41,997 bases of DNA from CAZSNH01 sp052388455. GTDB taxonomy: Bacteria > Pseudomonadota > Alphaproteobacteria > Rhizobiales > Hyphomicrobiaceae. The notes beneath the pieces were generated by a model. The model had not been told where the DNA came from and searched no databases. It saw only the letters and a list, made by a program, of their open reading frames with translations. The number at the start of each line of letters is the position of its first letter. The first letter of the stretch is position 1. Location: NCBI GenBank assembly GCA_052388455.1, contig JBQTIA010000101.1, positions 1-41,997 on the forward strand, in the 5' to 3' direction. The translations under genes were made by a program, and so were the position numbers. Positions 7,930-15,089 of the stretch are shown piece after piece.

Positions 7930-9420
7930 ATGACCACGCTCGCCCATTTCGAAACCCTCGCCGGCAGCATCGAGCTGCCGGGCAAGATGGTCGTCGACGG
8001 CAGGGTCGTTGCGGCGGATTCGGGCAAGACGTTCGAAAACATCACGCCACGCAACGGCCGCGTGATCAACGCCGTTGCCGAGGGCGACGCGGCCGACATC
8101 GACGCAGCTGTCCGGGCCGCACGGCGCGCGTTCGACGACGGTCGCTGGCGCCGGCTCCATTACCGGGAAAAGAAGCGTATTCTCTTCAAGCTCGCCGAGC
8201 TGATGGAGCGCGACAGCGAGGCGCTCGCCCTGCTCGAAAGCCTCGACGTCGGCAAGCCGATCAAGGATGCGCTGGCCGTCGATGTGCCCGGTGCCATCCG
8301 CACGCTGCGCTATTACGCGGAAGCCATCGACAAGGTTTATGGCGAAGTCGGCCCGCAGACGGCCGACCGGCTGTCGTTCGCGGTGCACGAGCCCCTGGGA
8401 GTCATCGGCGCCATCGTGCCGTGGAACTTCCCGCTGCTGATGACGATGTGGAAGGTCGCACCCGCCCTCGCCATGGGCAACTCTGTCGTCCTTAAACCCG
8501 CCGAGCAGTCTCCGATGACGGCCTTGAAGCTCGGCGCGCTGGCGCTTGAAGCCGGGCTGCCGGCCGGGGTGCTCAATGTTGTCCCAGGCTTCGGCCAAGG
8601 GGCCGGCAAGGCGCTCGCCCTGCATATGGACGTCGACATGATCGCGTTCACGGGTTCGGGAGCCGTCGGAAAGCTGCTGATGCAGTATTCCGGCCAGAGC
8701 AACCTGAAGCGAGTCAGCCTGGAACTCGGCGGCAAGTCTCCGCACATCGTGTTCGCCGATTGCCCCGATCTTAATGCAGCCGCGGTCAGCGCCGCCTGGA
8801 GCATCTTCTTCAACCAGGGCGAGGTCTGCACGGCCGCCTCGCGGCTTCTAGTACAGGAGGACATCGCTGATGCCTTCCTCGACAAGCTGCTGAAAGTCGC
8901 GCGCAAGATCGTGCCCGACGACCCGCTCTCCCCGAGCACGACCTTCGGTGCCATGGTCAGCCGCGAGCAGATGCAGACCGCGCTCAAATACATCGAGACC
9001 GGCAACAGGGAAGGCGGCGACCTGAAGCTCGGCGGCACCCAGGTGCGCCAGGAGAGCGGCGGCTATTTCGTGGCGCCGACCGTCTTCGACCACATCGCAC
9101 CGACCGCGACCCTCGCCCGCGAGGAGGTGTTCGGACCCGTGCTCGCCGTGACGCGGTTCAAAGACGACTCCGAAGCCTATCGCCTCGCCAACGGCACGGT
9201 TTACGGGCTCGCAGCGGGACTTTGGACCGCCGACCTGACCCGCGCTCACACCGCAGCGCGCGAGTTGAAATCGGGACTCGTCTGGATCAACGGCTGGGAC
9301 AGCTGCGATCTCACCATGCCCTTCGGCGGTTTCAAGCAGTCCGGCTTCGGCCGCGACCGCTCGCTGCACGCCCTTCACAAGTACGCCGACCTCAAAGCCG
9401 TATCGATCACGCTCAGATGA
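7930..9420 (+). CDS. puuC: gamma-glutamyl-gamma-aminobutyraldehyde dehydrogenase (NAD(P)-dependent ALDH)
   Basis: This 496-residue aldehyde dehydrogenase should oxidise gamma-glutamyl-gamma-aminobutyraldehyde (or 4-aminobutanal) to the acid. The family signatures are PWNFPLLMTMWKVAPAL, the catalytic base Glu265 in SLELGGKSPH, and the nucleophile Cys300 in NQGEVCTAASRL. The C-terminal PFGGFKQSGFGRD is the usual ALDH oligomerisation end. AGGAAG lies a few bases before the ATG at 7930; a TTG at 7912 is less likely. It is 21 bases downstream of puuA. It could serve both the glutamylated route and the SpuC transaminase route, since both give an omega-amino aldehyde type substrate. Confidence 0.92.
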   Translation: MTTLAHFETLAGSIELPGKMVVDGRVVAADSGKTFENITPRNGRVINAVAEGDAADIDAAVRAARRAFDDGRWRRLHYREKKRILFKLAELMERDSEALALLESLDVGKPIKDALAVDVPGAIRTLRYYAEAIDKVYGEVGPQTADRLSFAVHEPLGVIGAIVPWNFPLLMTMWKVAPALAMGNSVVLKPAEQSPMTALKLGALALEAGLPAGVLNVVPGFGQGAGKALALHMDVDMIAFTGSGAVGKLLMQYSGQSNLKRVSLELGGKSPHIVFADCPDLNAAAVSAAWSIFFNQGEVCTAASRLLVQEDIADAFLDKLLKVARKIVPDDPLSPSTTFGAMVSREQMQTALKYIETGNREGGDLKLGGTQVRQESGGYFVAPTVFDHIAPTATLAREEVFGPVLAVTRFKDDSEAYRLANGTVYGLAAGLWTADLTRAHTAARELKSGLVWINGWDSCDLTMPFGGFKQSGFGRDRSLHALHKYADLKAVSITLR

Positions 9421-9469
9421 GGCCGCGGACCGCGGGCCTGAACCGGACATCCAACGGAGGAGTTCCAGA

Positions 9470-10564
9470 ATGACCGACACACTCAAGTCGATGATGGGCC
9501 GGCGGCGCACGCGCCGGTCGTTTCTCTCCGGGCTCGGCGCCGCGGCCATCGGCATCAGTTTCTCGGACCGGCTGCTGGCGGGCGCCGCGGCCGAAGAGCC
9601 GAAGCTGAATTTCTACAACTGGGATACCTATATCGGCGAGACGACGCTGGACGACTTCAAGGCGGCGGCCGGCATCGACGTCAACATGAGCCTGTTCGCC
9701 ACCAACGACGAGCTGTTCGCCAAGCTCCGCGCCGGCAATCCCGGCTTCGACGTCATCGTTCCGGGAAGCGAGTTCGTCGAGCGCATGATCCAGGCGGACA
9801 TGCTGATGCCTCTCGATCACGCCAAGCTGCCGAACAAGAAAAATCTGGCACCCGATTTCCAGGACGCCGAGTACGATCCGGGCCGCAAGTATTCGATGCC
9901 CTACACCTGGCTGACCATCGGCATCGGCTATCGCAAATCGAAGGTGAAAGAGGTGCCGGACAGCTGGAAGGTTCTGTTCGACAGCGACCAGTACAAGGGC
10001 CGCATCGCGGTCATGGGAGACGCCAGCGAGCTGTTCCGCACGGGTTTCAAATATCTCGGCAAGTCGGTCAACGGCGGCAACGCCGAGCTGATCAAGGAGG
10101 TCGAGGCGATACTGACCAAGCAGAAGCCCTTCATCAAAGCCTTCCATGAGGACAACGGCCAGGACCTGCTGCTGTCCGGCGAGGTCGACGTCGTCATGGA
10201 ATACAATGGCGACATTGCTCAGATCATGGCCGAGGACGAAGACATCGGCTTCGTCATTCCGAAAGAAGGCAGCATGAAGCAGTCGGACACGCTGTGCATC
10301 GCCAAGGGCGCGCCGCACCCCGACAACGCGCACAAGTTCATCAACTACCTGATGGACGCCGAGGCCGGCGCGGCGATCTACCGGACCATCCAGTACCCCT
10401 CGCCGAATGCGGCAGCGACGGCGCTGATGCCCGACGAGTACAAGAACAATCTCGCGATCTTCCCGCCGGCGGAGATCGTCGCCAAGTGCGAGTATCCGAA
10501 GTACGCCGGGCAGGAAGTGACCCAGCTCCTCGACGAGGCGCTGACCCGGCTCAGAGCTTCGTAG
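9470..10564 (+). CDS. potF: putrescine/spermidine ABC transporter periplasmic binding protein
   Basis: This 364-residue PotD/PotF-type binding protein has a Tat-like leader: RRRTRRSFLSGLGAAA in residues ~11-26, then an Ala-rich cleavage region. The mature part begins KLNFYNWDTYIGETTLDDF, the classic PotF opening, and contains FDVIVPGSEFVERMI and GEVDVVMEYNGD, regions that line the polyamine site. GGAGGAG precedes the ATG by about 8 bases. Exact ligand preference (putrescine or spermidine) cannot be read, but the catabolic neighbours favour putrescine. A REP-like palindrome and a second hairpin follow before the permease genes. Confidence 0.92.
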   Translation: MTDTLKSMMGRRRTRRSFLSGLGAAAIGISFSDRLLAGAAAEEPKLNFYNWDTYIGETTLDDFKAAAGIDVNMSLFATNDELFAKLRAGNPGFDVIVPGSEFVERMIQADMLMPLDHAKLPNKKNLAPDFQDAEYDPGRKYSMPYTWLTIGIGYRKSKVKEVPDSWKVLFDSDQYKGRIAVMGDASELFRTGFKYLGKSVNGGNAELIKEVEAILTKQKPFIKAFHEDNGQDLLLSGEVDVVMEYNGDIAQIMAEDEDIGFVIPKEGSMKQSDTLCIAKGAPHPDNAHKFINYLMDAEAGAAIYRTIQYPSPNAAATALMPDEYKNNLAIFPPAEIVAKCEYPKYAGQEVTQLLDEALTRLRAS

Positions 10565-10589
10565 TCGATAGAATTGGCAGCGGTGGTAA

Positions 10590-10618
10590 CGGTGTCTGAC
10601 CCTCCGGGTCAGACACCG
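10590..10618. repeat. REP-like 13-bp palindrome, copy 1
   Basis: CGGTGTCTGACCC (10590-10602) pairs perfectly with GGGTCAGACACCG (10606-10618) around a TCC triloop. On the reverse strand the loop reads GGA, giving the same GACCCGGAGGGTC core as the element at 16302-16328. It lies 25 bases after the potF stop, where it could protect the potF transcript from 3' exonucleases. The lack of a T-run argues against a classical terminator. Confidence 0.75.
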
Positions 10619-10703
10619 AAATTTCCAATCGAATTGCCAGGGCGTGATAGCTCTTCTTTGAATCGCAATCACGATCTAGAGTTTTTATGAGACCGACGAT
10701 TCA

Positions 10704-10730
10704 CGCTTCGGACTGATAGTGTCCGAAGCG
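10704..10730. other. 10-bp perfect hairpin just upstream of potH
   Basis: CGCTTCGGAC (10704-10713) pairs with GTCCGAAGCG (10721-10730) around TGATAGT. It sits 33 bases before the chosen potH start and close to its ribosome site, so it may lower translation of the permease genes relative to potF. Confidence 0.55.
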
Positions 10731-10763
10731 ATCATGGTCTACCGTGAGGAGCGCAATTCGCCA

Positions 10764-11678
10764 ATGACGGAGCGCGATCAGCAGAGCTGGTGGACGTTCC
10801 TTGCTGCAGCGCTGCCACCCATTCTGTGGGTGGCAGCGTTCTTTCTCGTGCCGCTCGCGATCGTGTGGGCCTACAGCTTCGGACAGAACGCCGGCCTTAC
10901 CGAAATCGACATCTCCGGCACCTTTGCAAACTACGCGCGCGCGCTCGAGCCGCTCTATCTCGGCATCATCGCCAAGTCGGTGTTCATCGCCGCGCTGACG
11001 ACGCTCCTCTGTCTCATCATCGGCTTTCCAGTGGCGCTGGCCATCGTGTTCGCCAGCGAGCGCTGGCGGCCATGGATGCTGATGCTCGTCATGCTGCCGT
11101 TCTGGACCAACCTGCTGATCCGCACCTACGCGCTGATCGCGGTTCTGCGCACGGAAGGCTTCGCGAATTTCGGGCTCGCCTGGCTGTGGGACAAGGCGAG
11201 CTGGCTGAAGACGATCGTCGGCCTGGAGCCGCTCGGCGACTTCACACCGCTGGAGCTGCTCTACAACGACGGCGCCGTAGTGCTGGGCCTCGTCTACGTG
11301 CATCTCCCCTTCATGGTGCTGCCGCTCTACGCGGCGCTCGACCGGCTGGATAAATCGCTGATCGAGGCGAGCCTCGACCTCGGCGCCGGACAGCTCCGTA
11401 CGCTCTGGTCGATTGTCGTTCCGCTCGCCCTTCCCGGCCTTATCTCGGGCATCATCATCACGTTCGTGCCGGCGCTCGGCTCCTACCTCACGCCCGACCT
11501 GCTCGGCGGCGCCGACAGCCAGATGATCGCCAACGTCATCGAGCGCCAGTTCAAGCGCGCCAACGACTGGCCGTTCGGCGCCGCTCTCTCCTTCCTGCTG
11601 ATGTACGCCACCTTCTTCGCCCTCGCGCTGCGCTCACTCGCGTCCCGTGGCAAGCCGGTCGACGGGCATGGGATCTGA
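10764..11678 (+). CDS. potH: putrescine/spermidine ABC transporter permease, PotH/PotB type
   Basis: The 304-residue protein is a binding-protein-dependent transport permease with about six membrane helices, the first at WTFLAAALPPILWVAAFFLVPLA. It contains the cytoplasmic EAA-type loop (EASLDLGAGQLRTLWSIVVPLALPG) that docks on the ATPase, and NLLIRTYALIAVLRTEG typical of PotB/PotH. The start at 10764 has GAGGAG about 12 bases upstream; ATGs at 10719 and 10734 are alternatives. It forms a heterodimer with PotI in the inner membrane. Confidence 0.9.
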   Translation: MTERDQQSWWTFLAAALPPILWVAAFFLVPLAIVWAYSFGQNAGLTEIDISGTFANYARALEPLYLGIIAKSVFIAALTTLLCLIIGFPVALAIVFASERWRPWMLMLVMLPFWTNLLIRTYALIAVLRTEGFANFGLAWLWDKASWLKTIVGLEPLGDFTPLELLYNDGAVVLGLVYVHLPFMVLPLYAALDRLDKSLIEASLDLGAGQLRTLWSIVVPLALPGLISGIIITFVPALGSYLTPDLLGGADSQMIANVIERQFKRANDWPFGAALSFLLMYATFFALALRSLASRGKPVDGHGI

Positions 11679-11681
11679 GAC

Positions 11682-12515
11682 ATGACATCCCGCCCCGCAC
11701 CGCTGGAATACAACCGCTTCTGGCAGATGCGCCTGTGGCTGTTCGGCGTCTTTTTCTTTCTCTATGCGCCGCTGATCGCGCTCGTCGCCTTCAGCTTCAA
11801 CGACAGCAAGCGCACCGTGGTCTGGAAAGGCTTCACGCTCGCCTACTACGAAAAGCTTTTCAAGAACGACGATCTGATGCTGGCCTTCGCCAACTCTCTC
11901 ACCATCGCGTTCGTCGCAACGCTCATGGCCCTGGTGCTCGGCACCTTGGCGGCCGTTCTGCTGTGGCGGTTTCGCTTCCCCGGCAAAGCGGTCGTCGAAG
12001 GCGCCTTCACGCTGCCCATCGTCGTGCCGGAAATCTGCATGGGCGTCGCCATGCTGGTCTTCTTTTCGCAGGTGCTGCCATGGCCGGCCGATCTCCCCTG
12101 GCCACTGTCGCTCGGAGCCATCATCATCGCGCACGTCTCTTTCTGCTTTCCTTTTGTCGCGATGGTGGTGCGCGCAAGGCTCGCGTCGTTCAATAGCGAG
12201 CAGGAGGAAGCCGCGCGAGATCTCGGCGCCAGCGAATGGCAGGCCTTCCGCGACATCCTGATCCCGCACATGAAGCCGGCGCTGATCGCCGGCGCGCTGC
12301 TCTCGTTCACGCTGAGCCTCGACGACTTCGTCATCACATTCTTTACCTCGGGACCGAACACGGTGACGTTCCCGGTCAAGGTTTATTCGATGGTCCGCTT
12401 CTCGGTGACGCCCGAGGTCAACGCCGCGTCCACGATGCTGATCGTCCTGACCGTCGTGCTGATGGCCCTGATGATGGCCCTGCAGAGCAGGGCCGACAAA
12501 TCCGGCAAGGGATGA
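11682..12515 (+). CDS. potI: putrescine/spermidine ABC transporter permease, PotI/PotC type
   Basis: A 277-residue inner-membrane permease with six predicted helices. It carries the EAA loop EAARDLGASEWQAFRDILIPHMKPALIAG and the SLDDFVITFFTSGPNTVTFPVKVYS segment diagnostic of PotC/PotI. It starts three bases after the potH stop and its TGA overlaps the potG ATG by four bases, so translation is coupled. Confidence 0.92.
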   Translation: MTSRPAPLEYNRFWQMRLWLFGVFFFLYAPLIALVAFSFNDSKRTVVWKGFTLAYYEKLFKNDDLMLAFANSLTIAFVATLMALVLGTLAAVLLWRFRFPGKAVVEGAFTLPIVVPEICMGVAMLVFFSQVLPWPADLPWPLSLGAIIIAHVSFCFPFVAMVVRARLASFNSEQEEAARDLGASEWQAFRDILIPHMKPALIAGALLSFTLSLDDFVITFFTSGPNTVTFPVKVYSMVRFSVTPEVNAASTMLIVLTVVLMALMMALQSRADKSGKG

Positions 12516-13672
12516 CGACCGTGGACCAGACGACTGCCAGCGTGGCCAGACCTGCCGTCAAGCCGATCATCAGCTTCCGAAAGGTCGTGAAGCGATTCGG
12601 GTCGATGGTGGCTGTCGACAATGTCAGCCTCGACATCGAGCCCGGCGAATTCTTCGCGCTGCTCGGACCTTCAGGCTGCGGCAAGACCACGCTTCTGCGC
12701 ATCCTCGCCGGCCTCGAAATGCCGACCGAGGGGAGCGTCCTCATCGACGGGCAGGACATGGGCGCGACACCGCCCAACGCCCGGCCCGTCAACATGGTCT
12801 TCCAGTCTTACGCCGTGTTTCCGCACATGACGGTGGCCGACAACGTCGCCTACGGCCTGAAGATCGACCGCGTACCGGAGAACGAGCGGCGTGAGCGCGT
12901 GCAGCAGGCGCTCGACCTCGTGCAGCTCGGGCACCTCGGCGCCCGCATGCCGGACCAGCTTTCCGGCGGCCAGCGCCAGCGCGTGGCGCTCGCCCGCGCG
13001 TTGATAAAGAAACCCAAGGTGCTGCTTCTCGACGAGCCGCTCTCGGCCCTCGATGCCAAGCTGCGCGAGGCGATGCGCTTTGAGCTTTCCCAGCTTCAGC
13101 AGAAGGTCGGCATCACGTTCATCATGGTCACCCACGACCAGAGCGAGGCGCTCGCCATCGCGTCCCGCATCGCGGTCATGCACAAAGGCTCCATCGCCCA
13201 GCTCGGCACGCCGTCGGATCTCTATGAATTCCCTGCCTCGCGCTTCGTCGCCGACTTCATCGGGTCGGTGAACATGTTCGACGGCACCTTGACCAAGGAC
13301 GAGCCGGACGAGGCGATCGTCGCCGTGCCGGAGCTGGCCCCGCATCCCGTCTATCTGCCGCACGCGGTGCCGGGCAACATCAACGCGACCGTCTCCGTCG
13401 CCATCCGCCCCGAGAAGATCAACCTGCACAAGGATTTCGAGGCGCCACCCGCCGTACACGCTTGCCCCGCCGCCCACAATGTCGCCCGCGGCCAGATCAA
13501 GGAAATCTCCTACCTCGGAGAAGTGTCGATCTATCACGTGCTGCTGGCCAACGGCCGCATGATCCGCGTCTCGCGCCCCAACCGCTCGCGCTACGATCAG
13601 GACCACTTCGGCTGGAACGAGCAGGTCTGGATCAGCTGGGACGGCTCGAGCCCGGTGGTTCTGCTGTCTTGA
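12512..13672 (+). CDS. potG: polyamine ABC transporter ATP-binding protein, PotG/PotA type
   Basis: The 386-residue ATPase powers putrescine import. Motifs in order are Walker A GPSGCGKTTLL, Q-loop VFQSYAVFPHM, signature LSGGQRQRVALARAL, Walker B VLLLDEPLSALD and the H-loop VTHDQSEAL. A C-terminal TOBE domain of ~130 residues follows, as in PotA/PotG. The N terminus FRKVVKRFGSMVAVDNVSL is typical. The ATG at 12512 overlaps the potI stop. This is the last gene of the operon; the minus-strand HTH gene ends 24 bases beyond it, and no clear terminator is visible. Confidence 0.93.
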   Translation: MTTVDQTTASVARPAVKPIISFRKVVKRFGSMVAVDNVSLDIEPGEFFALLGPSGCGKTTLLRILAGLEMPTEGSVLIDGQDMGATPPNARPVNMVFQSYAVFPHMTVADNVAYGLKIDRVPENERRERVQQALDLVQLGHLGARMPDQLSGGQRQRVALARALIKKPKVLLLDEPLSALDAKLREAMRFELSQLQQKVGITFIMVTHDQSEALAIASRIAVMHKGSIAQLGTPSDLYEFPASRFVADFIGSVNMFDGTLTKDEPDEAIVAVPELAPHPVYLPHAVPGNINATVSVAIRPEKINLHKDFEAPPAVHACPAAHNVARGQIKEISYLGEVSIYHVLLANGRMIRVSRPNRSRYDQDHFGWNEQVWISWDGSSPVVLLS

Positions 13673-13696
13673 GGCTGTATCGCAACACGAAGCCAA

Positions 13697-14065
13697 TCAG
13701 GACTTGCCGCCGGCCACCGACCCCAGCGCTCGGGCCACGACGTTCGGCTCGCGTGCGATGACTCGAAGATAAGCTTTGGCGGCGGCGTCGGGGACTTTGC
13801 GCCCCTGCTCCCAGTCCCGCAGAGTGCCGAGCGGTATTCGAAATCGTTCGGCAAACTCCTCCTGGCTGAGCTTCAGCGCACGGCGAATGATCTTCACTTG
13901 GGGCACGCGCGGCGACACCTTCCACTCGGATGCCGTCATCGGCCGCGCATCAGGATCGGCCATCGCTGCGGCATGGCGTTGTTTCGCCGTCATGGCATCG
14001 AAGCGCGTCCAGTCGTTTTTGGTTTCAGCTTTCGCGATTTTCTTTGTGATAGATGCGCCGCTCAT
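13697..14065 (-). CDS. XRE-type HTH antitoxin of a BrnT-like toxin-antitoxin pair
   Basis: The 122-residue protein has a Lys/Arg-rich N-terminal half and a helix-turn-helix at residues ~57-100 (KIIRRALKLSQEEFAERFRIPLGTLRDWEQGRK) that matches Xre/HigA antitoxins of this type. Its start overlaps the end of the upstream toxin gene by 41 bases on the same strand, so the two are co-translated. The family usually neutralises the partner and represses the shared promoter. It is not the ribbon-helix-helix BrnA of Brucella, although HTH proteins in this position are known beside BrnT genes. Antitoxin function is inferred from context. Confidence 0.8.
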   Translation of the reverse strand: MSGASITKKIAKAETKNDWTRFDAMTAKQRHAAAMADPDARPMTASEWKVSPRVPQVKIIRRALKLSQEEFAERFRIPLGTLRDWEQGRKVPDAAAKAYLRVIAREPNVVARALGSVAGGKS

Positions 14066-14315
14066 GTGGCTCCGCTCCTCGGGCAGAAATAATCCTGATG
14101 CGCTCGCCCCGGTATGTGTATGTTACGTGCAACAATCCTTCTTGCACGAGCGCCAGAAGGTTGAACCGCATCTCGCCGTAGTCCTCACGGACATCCTCGA
14201 CGGCCACACCAGACGGGTCATCGAACGCACGGCGGGCCGTCTCGAAACTCACACTATGTGCGACCCAGTTTCTGGCAGCTTTGGCATCATCCCATTCAAA
14301 TTCAGCGTCGCGCAT
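14025..14315 (-). CDS. brnT: BrnT family ribonuclease toxin
   Basis: This 96-residue protein shows the BrnT pattern: FEWDDAKAARNWVAHSVSFETA at the N terminus, then the RIISARGAEPHERRIY block that ends the RelE-like fold. The usual Asn-x-x-Lys-His is Asn-x-x-Ala-His here. BrnT toxins cleave RNA and stop translation. Just upstream, TTGACA (14339-14344, minus strand) and the small inverted repeat GCTA-N5-TAGC (14318-14330) abut the start codon and could be the autoregulated promoter. The pair sits between potG and puuR, in somewhat less GC-rich DNA than its neighbours, which suggests it was inserted there. Confidence 0.85.
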   Translation of the reverse strand: MRDAEFEWDDAKAARNWVAHSVSFETARRAFDDPSGVAVEDVREDYGEMRFNLLALVQEGLLHVTYTYRGERIRIISARGAEPHERRIYHKENRES

Positions 14316-14368
14316 GGGCTACTGCATAGCCGTAGTTTTGTCAATGCATTGGAATTGCTCCGTGCACT

Positions 14369-14962
14369 TTACATGAACGGCGGGGTACAGGCGCTGATGA
14401 TGACGGTGCGCTTCCTCGACGTGTTGCGGAAGCGGTGCGGAATGGTGCTTTCGAAATAATAGGCGTCGCCCGGACCGAGCACGCGCTTCTGGTCGCCGAC
14501 CGTCAGCTCGATCTCGCCTTCGAGCACGAAGCCGCCCTCCTCTCCCCGATGGGTCAGCATCTCGGCCCCGGTATCGCCGCCCGGCTCGTAAACCTCGTGC
14601 AGGATCTGCACCGACTTGTTGCGACGCTCGCCGGCGATGACACGGAACGCGACCTTGCCTTCCGTCAGGCGGACCAGCTCGCGGCGCCCGTAGAAGACCT
14701 GCGGCGCCGGCGCCAGCTCAAGTGAGAAGAACTCCGCGAACGACAGACCGAGCGCATCCGTCAGCCGGTTGAGCGTGGCGACCGACGGCGAATGCTTGTT
14801 CTGCTCGATCATCGAAATCATGCCGTTGGTAACGCCGGCGCGGAGGGCGAGGGCGCGCTGAGTCATGGCGCGGGCGATGCGCGACGCCTTGAGGCGGGCC
14901 CCGACGTCGAGGGCCGGGCGACCCGGCGCCGTGTCGTTCGATGTCGCTTTGCGCGCGCGCAT
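14369..14962 (-). CDS. puuR: XRE family regulator with cupin sensor domain, PuuR-like
   Basis: The 197-residue protein has an HTH (residues ~21-76, RLKASRIARAMTQRALALRAGVT and GMISMIEQNKHSPSVATLNRL) and a cupin_2 domain (~120-190, with GGDTGAEMLTHRGEEGGFVLEGEIEL and PGDAYYFESTIPHRF). This is the architecture of PuuR, the putrescine-responsive repressor. AAGGA precedes the ATG at 14962. It diverges from gcdH across ~127 bp containing a palindrome that is probably its operator. Its position next to the putrescine operon supports the assignment, but no copy of that palindrome is visible upstream of spuC, so its target may be gcdH or itself. Confidence 0.8.
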   Translation of the reverse strand: MRARKATSNDTAPGRPALDVGARLKASRIARAMTQRALALRAGVTNGMISMIEQNKHSPSVATLNRLTDALGLSFAEFFSLELAPAPQVFYGRRELVRLTEGKVAFRVIAGERRNKSVQILHEVYEPGGDTGAEMLTHRGEEGGFVLEGEIELTVGDQKRVLGPGDAYYFESTIPHRFRNTSRKRTVIISACTPPFM

Positions 14963-15014
14963 GTCGGCCGTCCTTACCGGGATCGTGTCGTCGACGATCG
15001 CTGAGAGAGCATAG

Positions 15015-15046
15015 AATACTGATCGTATTGCTCAAAGTACTGATCG
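15015..15046. promoter_or_regulatory. candidate PuuR-like operator in the puuR-gcdH divergent region
   Basis: AATAC-TGATC-GTATT (15015-15029) is a perfect 5-5-5 palindrome. TACTGATCG within it (15017-15025) recurs at 15038-15046, 21 bases downstream or two helical turns. Such a paired site suits a dimeric XRE-cupin repressor covering both divergent promoters. Confidence 0.5.
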
Positions 15047-15089
15047 ATGGTAGCGCATCACAGACGCACCGACAGCGCGGACGCCGGAC

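Noticed and set aside
9413..10672. 419-codon reverse frame opposite potF
   Set aside because: The plus strand is an unmistakable PotF; the antisense translation shows no family motif.
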